DNA of 43,087 nucleotides from NCBI GenBank assembly GCA_029257435.1, contig JARIBI010000200.1, forward strand, positions 1-43,087, read 5' to 3'. Origin of the DNA: Sporosarcina sp. (GTDB taxonomy: Bacteria > Bacillota > Bacilli > Bacillales_A > Planococcaceae). Under the pieces are notes generated by a model. The model saw only the letters and a list, made by a program, of their open reading frames with translations, was not told the DNA's origin and searched no databases. Made by a program: the position numbers and the translations under genes. Shown here piece after piece: positions 16,420 to 24,214 of this stretch (positions are counted from its first letter, which is position 1; the number at the start of each line of letters is the position of its first letter).

Positions 16420-17919
16420 TTGAAATATGTAACATCAGTTTTCTGGTATGCGCTTGCAGGGTGCCTGGCACTTGTAGCGTGGGGTGCGATTTCACCAGAA
16501 TCTTTGGAAAATAGCACAACTAAGATAACGGCAGGCATTTCCAACGTATTTGGCTGGTATTATTTATGGCTTGTCGCCGCAATCGTTGTGTTTTGTCTTT
16601 ACCTGATTTTCTCCAAGTTCGGGCATATCAAACTTGGAAGTCCGGATTCGAAACCTGAATTCAGTTTACTATCATGGTTTGCAATGTTGTTCAGTGCAGG
16701 AATGGGGATTGGAGTCGTATTCTGGTCGGCGGCAGAACCGGTAACGTACGCTTTCAAATCTGCGCCTGTCGCAGATATCGGAACAGATGTGGCAATCAAA
16801 GATTCGTTAAAATACACATTTTTACATTGGGGAATCAGTGCGTGGGGCATCTACGCAATCGTCGGACTCACTCTCGCATACTTTAAATTCCATAAAAAAT
16901 ATCCAGGATTGATCAGCTCCACGTTGATTCCACTGTTTGGTGAAAAATTGATGGCAGGCATCCTTGGAAAAATTATTGACGTATTGGCTGTACTAGCAAC
17001 CGTCATTGGTGTAGCGGCATCACTCGGATTTGGTTCTGCTCAGATCAGTGGCGGATTCCAATTTCTTTTCAATACACCAGACGCGTTTTGGATGCAGCTA
17101 TTGATTCTTACTGTGACAACCGTGCTATTTATGATTTCTGCATGGTCTGGAATCGGAAAAGGCATCAAATACTTGAGTAACATCAATATGGGACTTGCGC
17201 TTATCCTCTTTCTACTGCTTTTCATCACAGGTCCAACCCTTTATATACTCAACATGTTTACGAATGCGTTCGGCAGTTACGTGACAGATCTTGTGGAAAT
17301 GAGTTTCCGATCTGCGCCTCAAAATTCAGGTAGCCGTGAATGGATTAACAACTGGACATTATTTTACTGGGCCTTCTGGATTTCCTGGTCACCGTTTGTC
17401 GGTTCCTTCATTGCTCGTATTTCAAAAGGCCGTACGGTAAAAGAGTTCTTGCTGGGCGTCCTGCTCGTTCCATCTTTCGTCTGTTTCATCTTCTTCTCAA
17501 TTTTCGGAGCGTCTGCCCTCAATGTAGAAAACTTAGGGTGGGCAAAGTTATCTGATATGCCGATTGAGACGATGACATTCGGCATGCTTGAACAGTATCC
17601 ACTTGGGTTCATGATGTCCTTGCTGACGATTGTCGTCATTTCCATTTTCTTCATTACATCGGCAGACTCTGCAACATTCGTGCTCGGCATGTTTACAACG
17701 AATGGATTGTCCAACCCGGCTCAATCTGTTAAATTAGCTTGGGGACTCATTCAAGCTGCAGTGGCAGCGATTGTCGTGTACTTTGGCGGTACTCAAGGGC
17801 TGCAAAATACAGTCATCGTTTCGGCATTGCCTTTTTCGTTCATAATCATTTTAATGGCAGTGTCGTTCTATAAGTCCGCCAGTGAAGAAGTCGCAAAGGA
17901 AAACTCAATAGAAAAGTAG
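16420..17919 (+). CDS. BCCT-family betaine/carnitine/choline transporter (OpuD-like)
   Basis: A 499-aa sodium-coupled carrier of the betaine-choline-carnitine family with about twelve membrane helices. Diagnostic are the glycine-rich helix SAGMGIGVVFWSAAEPV (about 88-104) and the tryptophan-rich signature WTLFYWAFWISWSPFVG (about 310-326), followed by the FIARISKGRT loop. The MGIG rather than MGIN motif favours Na+ coupling (as in BetP and OpuD) over the substrate-exchange type (CaiT). Glycine betaine import for osmoprotection is the best guess. Cytoplasmic tails are short, so a BetP-like C-terminal osmosensor is not obvious. TTG start with AGGA 9 nt upstream. Monocistronic. Confidence 0.9.
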   Translation: MKYVTSVFWYALAGCLALVAWGAISPESLENSTTKITAGISNVFGWYYLWLVAAIVVFCLYLIFSKFGHIKLGSPDSKPEFSLLSWFAMLFSAGMGIGVVFWSAAEPVTYAFKSAPVADIGTDVAIKDSLKYTFLHWGISAWGIYAIVGLTLAYFKFHKKYPGLISSTLIPLFGEKLMAGILGKIIDVLAVLATVIGVAASLGFGSAQISGGFQFLFNTPDAFWMQLLILTVTTVLFMISAWSGIGKGIKYLSNINMGLALILFLLLFITGPTLYILNMFTNAFGSYVTDLVEMSFRSAPQNSGSREWINNWTLFYWAFWISWSPFVGSFIARISKGRTVKEFLLGVLLVPSFVCFIFFSIFGASALNVENLGWAKLSDMPIETMTFGMLEQYPLGFMMSLLTIVVISIFFITSADSATFVLGMFTTNGLSNPAQSVKLAWGLIQAAVAAIVVYFGGTQGLQNTVIVSALPFSFIIILMAVSFYKSASEEVAKENSIEK

Positions 17920-17932
17920 TAGCTGTATCATC

Positions 17933-17969
17933 CAAATCCCATTTGCCGATAACTGGCAAGTGGGATTTG
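17933..17969 (+). terminator. Terminator-like hairpin after the BCCT gene
   Basis: CAAATCCCA-TTTGCC pairs with GGCAAG-TGGGATTTG around a short loop. The T run is weak (TTGTTCGTT). Confidence 0.6.
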
Positions 17970-18369
17970 TTCGTTGTACCGGAATTATTCCTATGCAGGC
18001 CATGAAAGTTCAGCAGTTTCGATGTAAAATGAGACTATAAATGACTATTTATTCACCGGATAGTATAGTTCGATTCACCTAAATGAATGAAATTTGGGGT
18101 TGATTGCTTTTGATACTGTAGTAACGTATATAAATTCAATTGAAGTGATGGAGGGCTATTCGTCTTAAGCAGAAGATAATTTTCCGATTGTAGTGATTGG
18201 TAAAGGCGGGCACGGATTATCATGACATGAAACGGTTGACGCACTTGTGACGGCGAGTTAGCTCGTCGTCAACTTGCCGCCCTGTAAGCCGTAGCAAGCA
18301 GCGGCTATCAGAGTCAATTCGCTGCATTGCGGTGAAGGACATACTGTCTCATTCCGAAGTGAACGCCGC
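17970..18369. other. Intergenic region with a hairpin and a possible decayed gene
   Basis: About 400 bp without an intact gene. A 9-bp hairpin (18249-18257 with 18262-18270) lies in a GC-richer stretch. Around 18185-18290 one plus-strand frame reads like protein (for example VVIGKGGHGLS and HETVDALVTAS) but is broken by stops. I could not assign it to a family, so it is either a remnant or chance. Confidence 0.3.
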
Positions 18370-18410
18370 AAAAGCTCGTACCCTTCTCGCGGAAGAGGGA
18401 CGAGCTTTTT
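18370..18410. terminator. Bidirectional terminator downstream of ytaF
   Basis: AAAAGCTCGT pairs with ACGAGCTTTT and an inner CCC/GGG extends the stem. It lies 18 nt from the ytaF stop and has T runs in both directions. Confidence 0.8.
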
Positions 18411-18427
18411 ATGTGGGGGATGCAGCG

Positions 18428-18997
18428 TTAAAATAGGATTTCAACTAAACCGATCACGATAAGTAATCCGCCAGCAATTCCAGCAGGATACTTGCCAATC
18501 CAAGTACGTGCAAGAAGGAATCCGAATCGATGGCTGGCACCAATTGTGATCAATGAAAAGAATCCGACCGAGGAAATCGTGCCAAGCATGGAGCTGCCGC
18601 TAACGCCCATTCCGAATCCCGCCGCCAAACAATTTGCAGATAGCAAAAAGCCAAGAGGGAGCGCTTCGGGAATGGAAATAATCCGGTCACCGTCAATGTC
18701 TGCAACCGTGGGATTTTCAAATGGATTCGGTTGTACAGGCTTTGGCTGGAGCAACATCCAAATCCCAATACCACATAGCAACAAACCACCTATAAAATCA
18801 GCAGTCCCGGCAGATATATAGGTCGACAATCTGTCACCTGTGACCATTGCAAAATACGTAACTATCATAGATACGAGCGCAATGGTAACGTTCGAGCGAA
18901 GGGGGATCTTCGTCTTTTGAATGCCATACGCCAATCCAATCCCTAAATTATCTAAGTTGGCAGCGATGCCTAGGAAAAGTATCATAATCCACTGCAT
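18428..18997 (-). CDS. ytaF: YtaF-type sporulation membrane protein (MntP-related)
   Basis: A 189-aa membrane protein with six hydrophobic segments. The two internally related halves each carry an Asn/Asp-rich or Asn-containing segment (GIAANLDNLGIGLAYG near residues 10-25, and LLSANCLAAGFGMG near 118-131), as in the YtaF/MntP fold. A soluble acidic loop (VADIDGDRIISIPEA) separates the halves. YtaF is linked to sporulation in B. subtilis; MntP relatives export manganese. Which applies here cannot be decided from sequence, but the length and the ISIPEAL loop fit YtaF. ATG start with GGAGG about 11 nt upstream. Its 5' end faces repeat array A3. Confidence 0.82.
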   Translation of the reverse strand: MQWIMILFLGIAANLDNLGIGLAYGIQKTKIPLRSNVTIALVSMIVTYFAMVTGDRLSTYISAGTADFIGGLLLCGIGIWMLLQPKPVQPNPFENPTVADIDGDRIISIPEALPLGFLLSANCLAAGFGMGVSGSSMLGTISSVGFFSLITIGASHRFGFLLARTWIGKYPAGIAGGLLIVIGLVEILF

Positions 18998-19104
18998 AAT
19001 CCTTGCCTCCTCGGTGTACTCTGCAGTATATGCAAGTTGAAAGAGGGGGAAGGGGCGTCTGCAATAGGAGGTGGGCGGAATCCTATGGGGGGAGTTGTGA
19101 CGCG

Positions 19105-20013
19105 TGGCTGATTAATTCGCTCGAGTGTCCGATTGTCAGCGGGATATGTCCGATTCCTGTTGCTGAGTGGCCGATTCTTCCCGGCATTTGGCCGATACTC
19201 AGCGCCAAGTGTCCGATTCCCCCGCTGCAGCGCGGTAGCCCGTCCCTCAACGCGGGAAGCGCCACCAATTAATCCTTTAAAGTGGTTGAATTGTGTGCCG
19301 TGGCTGATTAATTTGCTCGAGTGTCCGATTGTGGGCCGGATATGTCCGATTCCTGTTGCCAAGTGGCGGATTCTTCCCGGCATCTGGCCGATACTCAGCG
19401 CCAAGTGGCCGATTCAACCGCGCAGCGCGGCAGCCCATCCCTCAACGCGCGAAGCGCCACCAATTAATCCCTTAATGTGGTTGAATTGTGTGCCGTGGCT
19501 GATTAATTCGCTCGAGTGTCCGATTATCAGCCGGATCTGTCCGATTCCTATTGCCGAGTGGCCGATTCTTCCTGGCATCTGGCCGATATTCAGTGCCAAG
19601 TGTCCGATTCAACCGCGGCAGCGATGCAGCCCGTCTCTCAACGCGCGAAGCGCCACCAATAAATCCCTTAACGCTGTTGAATTGTGTGCCGTGGCTGATT
19701 AATTTGCTCGAGTGTCCGATTGTCAGCGGAATATGGCCGATTCCTGTTGCCAAGTGGCCGATTCTTCCCGGCATCTGGCCGATACTCAGCGCCAAGTGGC
19801 CGATTCCCCCGCGGCAGCGATGCAGCCCATCCCTCAACGAGCGAAGCGCCACCAATTAATCCCTTAACGTAGTTGAATTGTGTGCCGTTATCTAGAAATT
19901 CCGCTAAATGTCGGAGAAATACAAAGAGTTAATTGGTAAAGGGCACTTAGTGATCAAGAACACATTCCAAGCGTCGGCCAACGACGAATATGTGTCGGCC
20001 TCCCCCTAAATGC
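19105..20013. repeat. 21-bp repeat array A3: four 196-bp super-repeats plus a second 21-bp module
   Basis: Four super-repeats begin at 19105, 19301, 19496 and 19692 (spacing 196, 195, 196). Each comprises six 21-bp units (TGGCTGATT, TGTCCGATT and TGGCCGATT starts) and a linker of about 70 bp containing the shared core CGCCACCAATTAATCC. The orientation is opposite to A1 and A2: the reverse complement aligns with A2, including the unit AATCAGCCACGG and its flanking ACACAA. From 19888 to 20013 six further segments keep exact 21-bp spacing but with different starts (TTATCTAG, TGTCGGAG, TAATTGG, TGATCAAG, CGTCGGCC, TGTCGGCC). The array separates the divergent ytaF and rbsK genes. Confidence 0.93.
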
Positions 20014-20064
20014 TCCAATTTAATTGACTACTCAAAAAATCTTCAACTCCCTTACGGAAAATCA

Positions 20065-20094
20065 TTGCCCCAACCAAACGCTCTATGCTATCCT
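20065..20094 (+). promoter_or_regulatory. Promoter of rbsK operon
   Basis: -35 TTGCCC (20065-20070), 18-bp spacer, -10 TATCCT (20089-20094). The operator begins 8 bp after the -10 box, covering the expected start site. Confidence 0.5.
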
Positions 20095-20101
20095 AAAAAT
20101 G

Positions 20102-20115
20102 TGTAATCGGTTACA
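20102..20115. promoter_or_regulatory. LacI-family operator at rbsK
   Basis: TGTAATCGGTTACA is a palindrome with a central CG (TGTAAYCGRTTACA), typical of LacI-family operators. A one-mismatch copy lies at the nupC promoter, beside the LacI-type regulator gene, which is the probable binder. Confidence 0.75.
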
Positions 20116-20163
20116 TATAGAAATGAAGTTCCTGTCTACTACTACTTGAAAACAGGTGATGAA

Positions 20164-21066
20164 TTGGAGAAACGTATTGTCGTTGTCGGCAGTTTAAATA
20201 TGGATATTATTATCTCAACAGATCGCTTGCCCCAAATCGGAGAAACGATTCTAGGGAACGAAGTCAACTACCTTCCCGGAGGAAAAGGCGCCAATCAAGC
20301 AGTCAGCATTGCACGCCTCGGCGGCGATGTTACAATGATTGGGGCTGTCGGGCAAGACGAATTCGGGAAAAGCTTACTCGAACAAATGGCTGAAAACCAA
20401 GTGAACACGGCGTTTATCGACCAAGTCGAAGACGTTAAAACAGGCATCGCGGACATTTTTCACGTCAATCATGACAACTGTATCGTCGTTGTTCCTGGTG
20501 CGAATTTCACACTGACTCCTGATAAAATCACTCCAGAAATGGAGCGGCTTATCGCTCAATCGGACGTGTTGTTAACGCAACTCGAAATTCCTCTTGAAAC
20601 GGTTCAAAAAGTCTTGGAAATCGCAAACAAACATAATGTAAAAACGATCCTGAATCCAGCACCTGCACAAACATTGCCTGCAGAATTGCTGCACCTCGTC
20701 GATTATTTGACACCGAATGAAACGGAATTTGCGTTACTTGCTGAGCGCTCGTTCACAACCAATGACGAGCTCGAAAAACTTATGACGGAGTGGGAAGCTG
20801 CGTATAACCAAACGATGATCGTCACACTTGGCGAGCAAGGAAGCGCACATTTGCAAGACGGCAAACTTGTCGTTACACCTGCTGAAAAAGTGGAAGTCGT
20901 TGATACGACTGGCGCAGGTGACTCGTTTAACGGTGCGCTTGCCATCAGCATTGCGGAAGAAAAATCACTTCCTGAAATGCTTGCATTCGCAACAAAAGTT
21001 GCAGCCCGGGCAGTCACGAAGTTCGGCGCGCAAGACGGTATGCCATTTGCAGCTGATTTGGATTAA
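20164..21066 (+). CDS. rbsK: Ribokinase
   Basis: A 300-aa PfkB-family kinase that phosphorylates ribose to ribose-5-phosphate. N-terminal VVVGSLNMD, the GGKGANQAV sugar-binding motif (about residue 40) and the C-terminal DTTGAGDSFNGA motif (about 245-256, with the catalytic Asp) are all intact and characteristic of RbsK. TTG 20164 is chosen because it matches the usual ribokinase N-terminus and has AGGTGA upstream, although the gap is short (4 nt); the TTG at 20146 lacks a ribosome binding site. First gene of an operon with the M20 pseudogene and the nucleoside hydrolase, where ribose released from nucleosides would be its substrate. Confidence 0.92.
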   Translation: MEKRIVVVGSLNMDIIISTDRLPQIGETILGNEVNYLPGGKGANQAVSIARLGGDVTMIGAVGQDEFGKSLLEQMAENQVNTAFIDQVEDVKTGIADIFHVNHDNCIVVVPGANFTLTPDKITPEMERLIAQSDVLLTQLEIPLETVQKVLEIANKHNVKTILNPAPAQTLPAELLHLVDYLTPNETEFALLAERSFTTNDELEKLMTEWEAAYNQTMIVTLGEQGSAHLQDGKLVVTPAEKVEVVDTTGAGDSFNGALAISIAEEKSLPEMLAFATKVAARAVTKFGAQDGMPFAADLD

Positions 21067-21090
21067 TTCACACAAAAAGGAAACGATACG

Positions 21091-21948
21091 ATGGAAACGA
21101 TTTCTGTCCAAAGGATTGAAGAACGCCTCGACGGGTATCTCCGGGATACATACAAGCATTTACACATGAACCCCTAATTGAGTATGGAAGAAACGAATAC
21201 TCAAGGCTTCATTTAGCAAGAATCGGATCACATTGGCACTACACACAGAGCGATGGCGAAAACAGGTGTCTGCGCGGAAATTTCGGGAGCGGCCTCTGTA
21301 AAGACGATTCTTATGCGTTGCGACATTGACGCATTGCCAATCGAAGAAGACACTGGACTCGACTATAGCTCGACAAATAAAGGTGTCATGCATGCGTGCG
21401 GTCACGATGCGCACACGACGATCGGTCTCGCGATTTTAACAATTTGATAACGGAGTCATCATGTTCGGAACTATCAATGGCGGGACGACTTCCAACATAC
21501 TCTGCGGCCGTGTGGAAATCTCAGGAACAGTTCGTACCATTAAAACAGAAACCCAAGATAAAATTGCATCGCAACTTGAAGTGCTGCTTCGTTCCATCAC
21601 TGATATCTGGGGCGGATCGTATGAATATACCTACAGCAAAGGCTATCCAGCGAGCTGGAATGATCCTGAACTGACAGACGTGTTAACAAATCGGTCACTT
21701 CAACGTTTGGAGACCAATTTGTTGTTGTCAATGAACACCCGTATATGTGCGGCGACGATTTCTCAATCGTTGCAAGCGAAGTTCCTTCGATCTTCATGTA
21801 TTGGGGCACGGGTTCATCTGAAAAGGAGAACTTTCCTTGGCATAACGCTAACTACCGTGTAAATTTGGATGCGCTGAAATATGGCGTTGCGACAGGCTTA
21901 CACTGCATTACGGAACTACTAGAATATGAAAAGGTGGGACAAGCATGA
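21091..21948 (+). pseudogene. Decayed M20-family amidohydrolase
   Basis: Remains of an M20 metallopeptidase/amidohydrolase gene. It starts at ATG 21091 with AAAAGGAAA upstream. In-frame nonsense codons occur at 21175-21177 (TAA where related proteins have Glu, in HMNP-stop-LSMEE) and 21214-21216 (TAG). The metal-binding segment MHACGHDAHTT is still readable near 21390-21420. After 21447 the frame changes and a central stretch is missing; later pieces (GRVEISGTVRT and MCGDDFSIVASEVPS) are in other frames. About 858 bp remain, against roughly 1.15 kb for an intact gene. It lies between rbsK and the nucleoside hydrolase and its last codons overlap the latter's start (ATGA), so the ancestral operon had a coupled amidohydrolase whose role in nucleoside use is unknown. 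Confidence 0.9.
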
Positions 21949-22865
21949 AAAAAGTGATCATTGACGTAGATACTGGTATTGACGACGCAATCGGGATTTT
22001 ACTTGCGGAAAAGAGCGGGGAAGCTGACATCCTCGGCATTACGACGGTGAACGGCAACACGTCTTTAGAACAAGCGACGATCAATACACGTAAAGTGACG
22101 ACATTGCTTGGTCGTGACGACTTGAAAGTGGTTCAAGGAGCATCCCGCCCATTAATACGCGAACCCTTTTTCGAAGTGAGTGTACACGGGAATGACGGAA
22201 TTGGCGGCGCGCTGAAAGACATGAAAGTGGAAATACGCGATGAAGGATTTGCACCTGATTTCATCATCGAACAAGCGAAACAGCATCCGGGTGAGATTAC
22301 AGTAATTCTGCTTGCCCCACTCACAAATATGGCGCTTGCAATCCGCAAAGAGCCGCGTCTCAAAGAGTGGCTGAAAGAATTCGTTATCATGGGAGGGGCT
22401 GTCGACCATCCAGGCAATATTACACCAACCGCAGAGTACAACATGTACATCGATCCGGAAGCTGCAAAAATTGTCTTCCATTCAGGGATTCCGATTACGT
22501 TAGTTGGACTTGATGTGACAGCGAACACATTGCTGACGAAAAAAGACGTCGAAGCCATTCAACCAGGTCCTGCACGGGACTTCGTTGCGGAATCCACGGT
22601 TCATTACATGAATCATTATTTAAAGCGAAACGGTCACGAGGCATGTTCGATGCATGATCCGCTCGCAGTTGGAGTTGCCCTCGATCGTACACTCGTGAAA
22701 ACGGAGAAGTACTTCGTTGACGTTGAAACGAAAAGTGAGCTGTGTGATGGACAAACCGTTTGTGACTTCAAAAATTATTACAAGAAAGAACCGAATGTGG
22801 ACGTATGCATGGCAGTGGATGACGCACGATTCATCCGGAAACTTGTGGACACGTTAGGGAAGTAA
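21945..22865 (+). CDS. Inosine/uridine-preferring nucleoside hydrolase
   Basis: A 306-aa nucleoside N-ribohydrolase (IunH/Rih family) that splits nucleosides into base and ribose. The calcium-binding N-terminal motif DVDTGIDDA (residues 7-15) is intact, with further conserved segments NGNTSLEQATINT, LLAPLTNMALA, EYNMYIDPEAA and the C-terminal MHDPLAVG. Length is normal. The start overlaps the end of the M20 pseudogene. Pairing with ribokinase and a NupC transporter under a common operator makes it the catabolic core of the locus. Preference for purine or pyrimidine nucleosides cannot be told from sequence. A strong terminator follows. Confidence 0.92.
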   Translation: MKKVIIDVDTGIDDAIGILLAEKSGEADILGITTVNGNTSLEQATINTRKVTTLLGRDDLKVVQGASRPLIREPFFEVSVHGNDGIGGALKDMKVEIRDEGFAPDFIIEQAKQHPGEITVILLAPLTNMALAIRKEPRLKEWLKEFVIMGGAVDHPGNITPTAEYNMYIDPEAAKIVFHSGIPITLVGLDVTANTLLTKKDVEAIQPGPARDFVAESTVHYMNHYLKRNGHEACSMHDPLAVGVALDRTLVKTEKYFVDVETKSELCDGQTVCDFKNYYKKEPNVDVCMAVDDARFIRKLVDTLGK

Positions 22866-22877
22866 CCAATTGGGAGG

Positions 22878-22907
22878 AGTCTGACAACGGAATGTCAGAC
22901 TTTTTTT
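22878..22907 (+). terminator. Terminator of the rbsK-hydrolase operon
   Basis: Perfect 9-bp stem AGTCTGACA/TGTCAGACT with a 6-nt loop and seven T. Confidence 0.9.
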
Positions 22908-22932
22908 ATTCAATTTTTCAAATAGAAAGCAG

Positions 22933-23034
22933 ATGCTCCAGCCGCTCATTAGCAACGGCTTGCTTGTCGGAGTGCTGCTGTCTGTAGTCATGGAAATTAT
23001 ATCCAGTGATAAACGGAAGGAGCTCGCCCATTAA
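22933..23034 (+). pseudogene. C-terminal remnant of a nucleobase permease (NCS2-like)
   Basis: A 33-codon stretch from ATG 22933 to TAA reads MLQPLISNGLLVGVLLSVV, then a short polar tail. This resembles the last membrane helix of xanthine/uracil permeases (a QPLLSNGLLxG pattern), recalled from the family rather than searched. It has no ribosome binding site and lies just after a terminator, so it is probably the 3' end left by a deletion. A purine permease would fit the neighbouring nucleoside genes. Confidence 0.55.
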
Positions 23035-23045
23035 GGGAGCTCCTT
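23017..23045. terminator. Inverted repeat between the permease remnant and the LacI gene
   Basis: AAGGAGCTC pairs with GAGCTCCTT, followed by TTTATT on the plus strand. It overlaps the end of the permease remnant and probably was its terminator; it also lies immediately after the LacI-type gene stop on the minus strand. Confidence 0.7.
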
Positions 23046-24038
23046 TTATTCATTCATCGTAGATTGTTTGGCAATTAGGGAGACCGGAAAGACTCGGTCG
23101 GTAACGATGTCTGGTTCTTTTCGGATTAACCTGACCAGTGAATCCATTGCGGTTTTGCCGAGTTCGTATATCGGCTGGGCAATCGTCGACAGTTCCGGTG
23201 TCATCATCTCTAACCCGATTCCGTCAAAACCGATCACTTTCACGTCCCGAGGAACGCGTTTCCCTGCTTCATGCAAGGCTTTCAGCGCACCTGCCGCCAT
23301 TAAGTCATTGCTTGCAAACACACCGTCTAAATTTGGATGAAGCGTCAGCAGCTCTTTCATCGTGATATAGCCGCCATTAACGGTGAAATCACTATAGCCG
23401 ATCAAACTCGGGGTGAACCAGTCCGTTCTGCGGCTTGCATCCTCAAAGCCGGCGGTCCGTTCCCGGGATGAAGTAATCGTCAAGGGCCCGCATATATGGG
23501 CAATTTTCGAGCATCCTTGTGTGAGCAAATGCTCGACGGCCAGTTCACCGCCGCGCCGGTTTTCAACGGTAAGGGAAACCACAAAGTCATTGGAAAACAC
23601 ATTGTCCATCAGAACGACAGGGATGGACTGTTTTTGCAGTCCGTTTAAGTGTTCGGGCTCGATTGTATAGGAAGAAATAATGATTCCGTCGACTTGTTTT
23701 TGAAGCAGTGTGTCTATGTACTTTTGTTCTTTCAACGAGTCGTTATCTGTGTTGCATAACACGACCGTGTAGCCGTATTCGTTGGCAGCATCTTCGATTG
23801 AGCGGGCGAGCTCAGGGAAAAAAGGATTCAGAATATCGGGGACCATCAAACCGATAGTAGCGGTTTTCATCCCAGCAAGACTCCTTGCGATATTATTCGG
23901 CCGATAATTGAGCTTATCAATGACTTCTGAGATGGTAGCTGCAGATTCTTTACTGACATAGCCGTTCTTGTTCAAGTATCGGGAAACGGTTGCTACTGAA
24001 ACGCCTGCTAACTTGCTTACATCTTTAATTGTAGCCAT
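23046..24038 (-). CDS. LacI-family regulator of the nucleoside/ribose genes
   Basis: A 330-aa repressor: an N-terminal LacI helix-turn-helix (TIKDVSKLAGVSVATVSRYL, residues 3-22, with the hinge helix NIARSLAG about 50-57) and a periplasmic-binding-protein-like ligand domain (about 60-330). ATG 24038 has GGAG upstream; the reading frame continues further upstream only into the regulatory region. It is divergent from nupC and lies downstream of the ribokinase-hydrolase operon. Both those promoters carry the same CG-centred palindrome, so this protein is the expected repressor, released by ribose or a nucleoside (inference). It resembles RbsR/PurR-type members in length. Confidence 0.9.
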   Translation of the reverse strand: MATIKDVSKLAGVSVATVSRYLNKNGYVSKESAATISEVIDKLNYRPNNIARSLAGMKTATIGLMVPDILNPFFPELARSIEDAANEYGYTVVLCNTDNDSLKEQKYIDTLLQKQVDGIIISSYTIEPEHLNGLQKQSIPVVLMDNVFSNDFVVSLTVENRRGGELAVEHLLTQGCSKIAHICGPLTITSSRERTAGFEDASRRTDWFTPSLIGYSDFTVNGGYITMKELLTLHPNLDGVFASNDLMAAGALKALHEAGKRVPRDVKVIGFDGIGLEMMTPELSTIAQPIYELGKTAMDSLVRLIRKEPDIVTDRVFPVSLIAKQSTMNE

Positions 24039-24055
24039 CAGTATCTCCTCTGTTA

Positions 24056-24069
24056 AGTAATCATTTACA
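24056..24069. promoter_or_regulatory. Possible degenerate operator upstream of the LacI gene
   Basis: AGTAATCATTTACA resembles the operator at rbsK and nupC but has a central CA instead of CG and further mismatches. It lies about 18 nt before the regulator's start codon and could mediate weak autoregulation; it may also be chance. Confidence 0.3.
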
Positions 24070-24131
24070 CAAATATACCAAATATTATGGAACCATTCAA
24101 GGTGCGTTAAATAGTATGTCACAATTTGTTA

Positions 24132-24161
24132 TTGACGCTCCTATTCAACCTGTGGTAAATT
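24132..24161 (+). promoter_or_regulatory. Promoter of nupC
   Basis: -35 TTGACG (24132-24137), 18-bp spacer, -10 TAAATT (24156-24161). The operator follows 3 bp after the -10 box, much as at rbsK. Confidence 0.55.
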
Positions 24162-24164
24162 ATA

Positions 24165-24178
24165 TGAAACCGATTACA
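24165..24178. promoter_or_regulatory. LacI-family operator at nupC
   Basis: TGAAACCGATTACA differs by one base from the perfect palindrome TGTAACCGATTACA, and matches the rbsK operator in reverse complement. It overlaps the expected transcript start, a position for simple repression. Confidence 0.75.
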
Positions 24179-24214
24179 CATCGTGTTACAATGCATTTAC
24201 ATGAGGAGATACTA

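Noticed and set aside
18241-18410. yybP-ykoY-type manganese riboswitch next to the MntP-like gene
   Set aside because: The structured region lies downstream of the 3' end of ytaF and ytaF is on the opposite strand, so it cannot be its leader. I did not see the conserved loop sequences.
18982-19859. Open frames through repeat array A3 on both strands
   Set aside because: Same repeat-driven effect. The 195-196 bp super-repeat spacing shifts the frame and the frames end or change accordingly. No translation signals.
19105-19887. CRISPR array
   Set aside because: Period is 21 bp with only about 9 conserved bp; direct repeats and spacers are far too short, the variable parts recur between blocks, and there are no cas genes.
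20146-20163. TTG at 20146 as rbsK start
   Set aside because: No ribosome binding site precedes it, and the extra six residues are not expected in ribokinases; TTG 20164 fits the family N-terminus.
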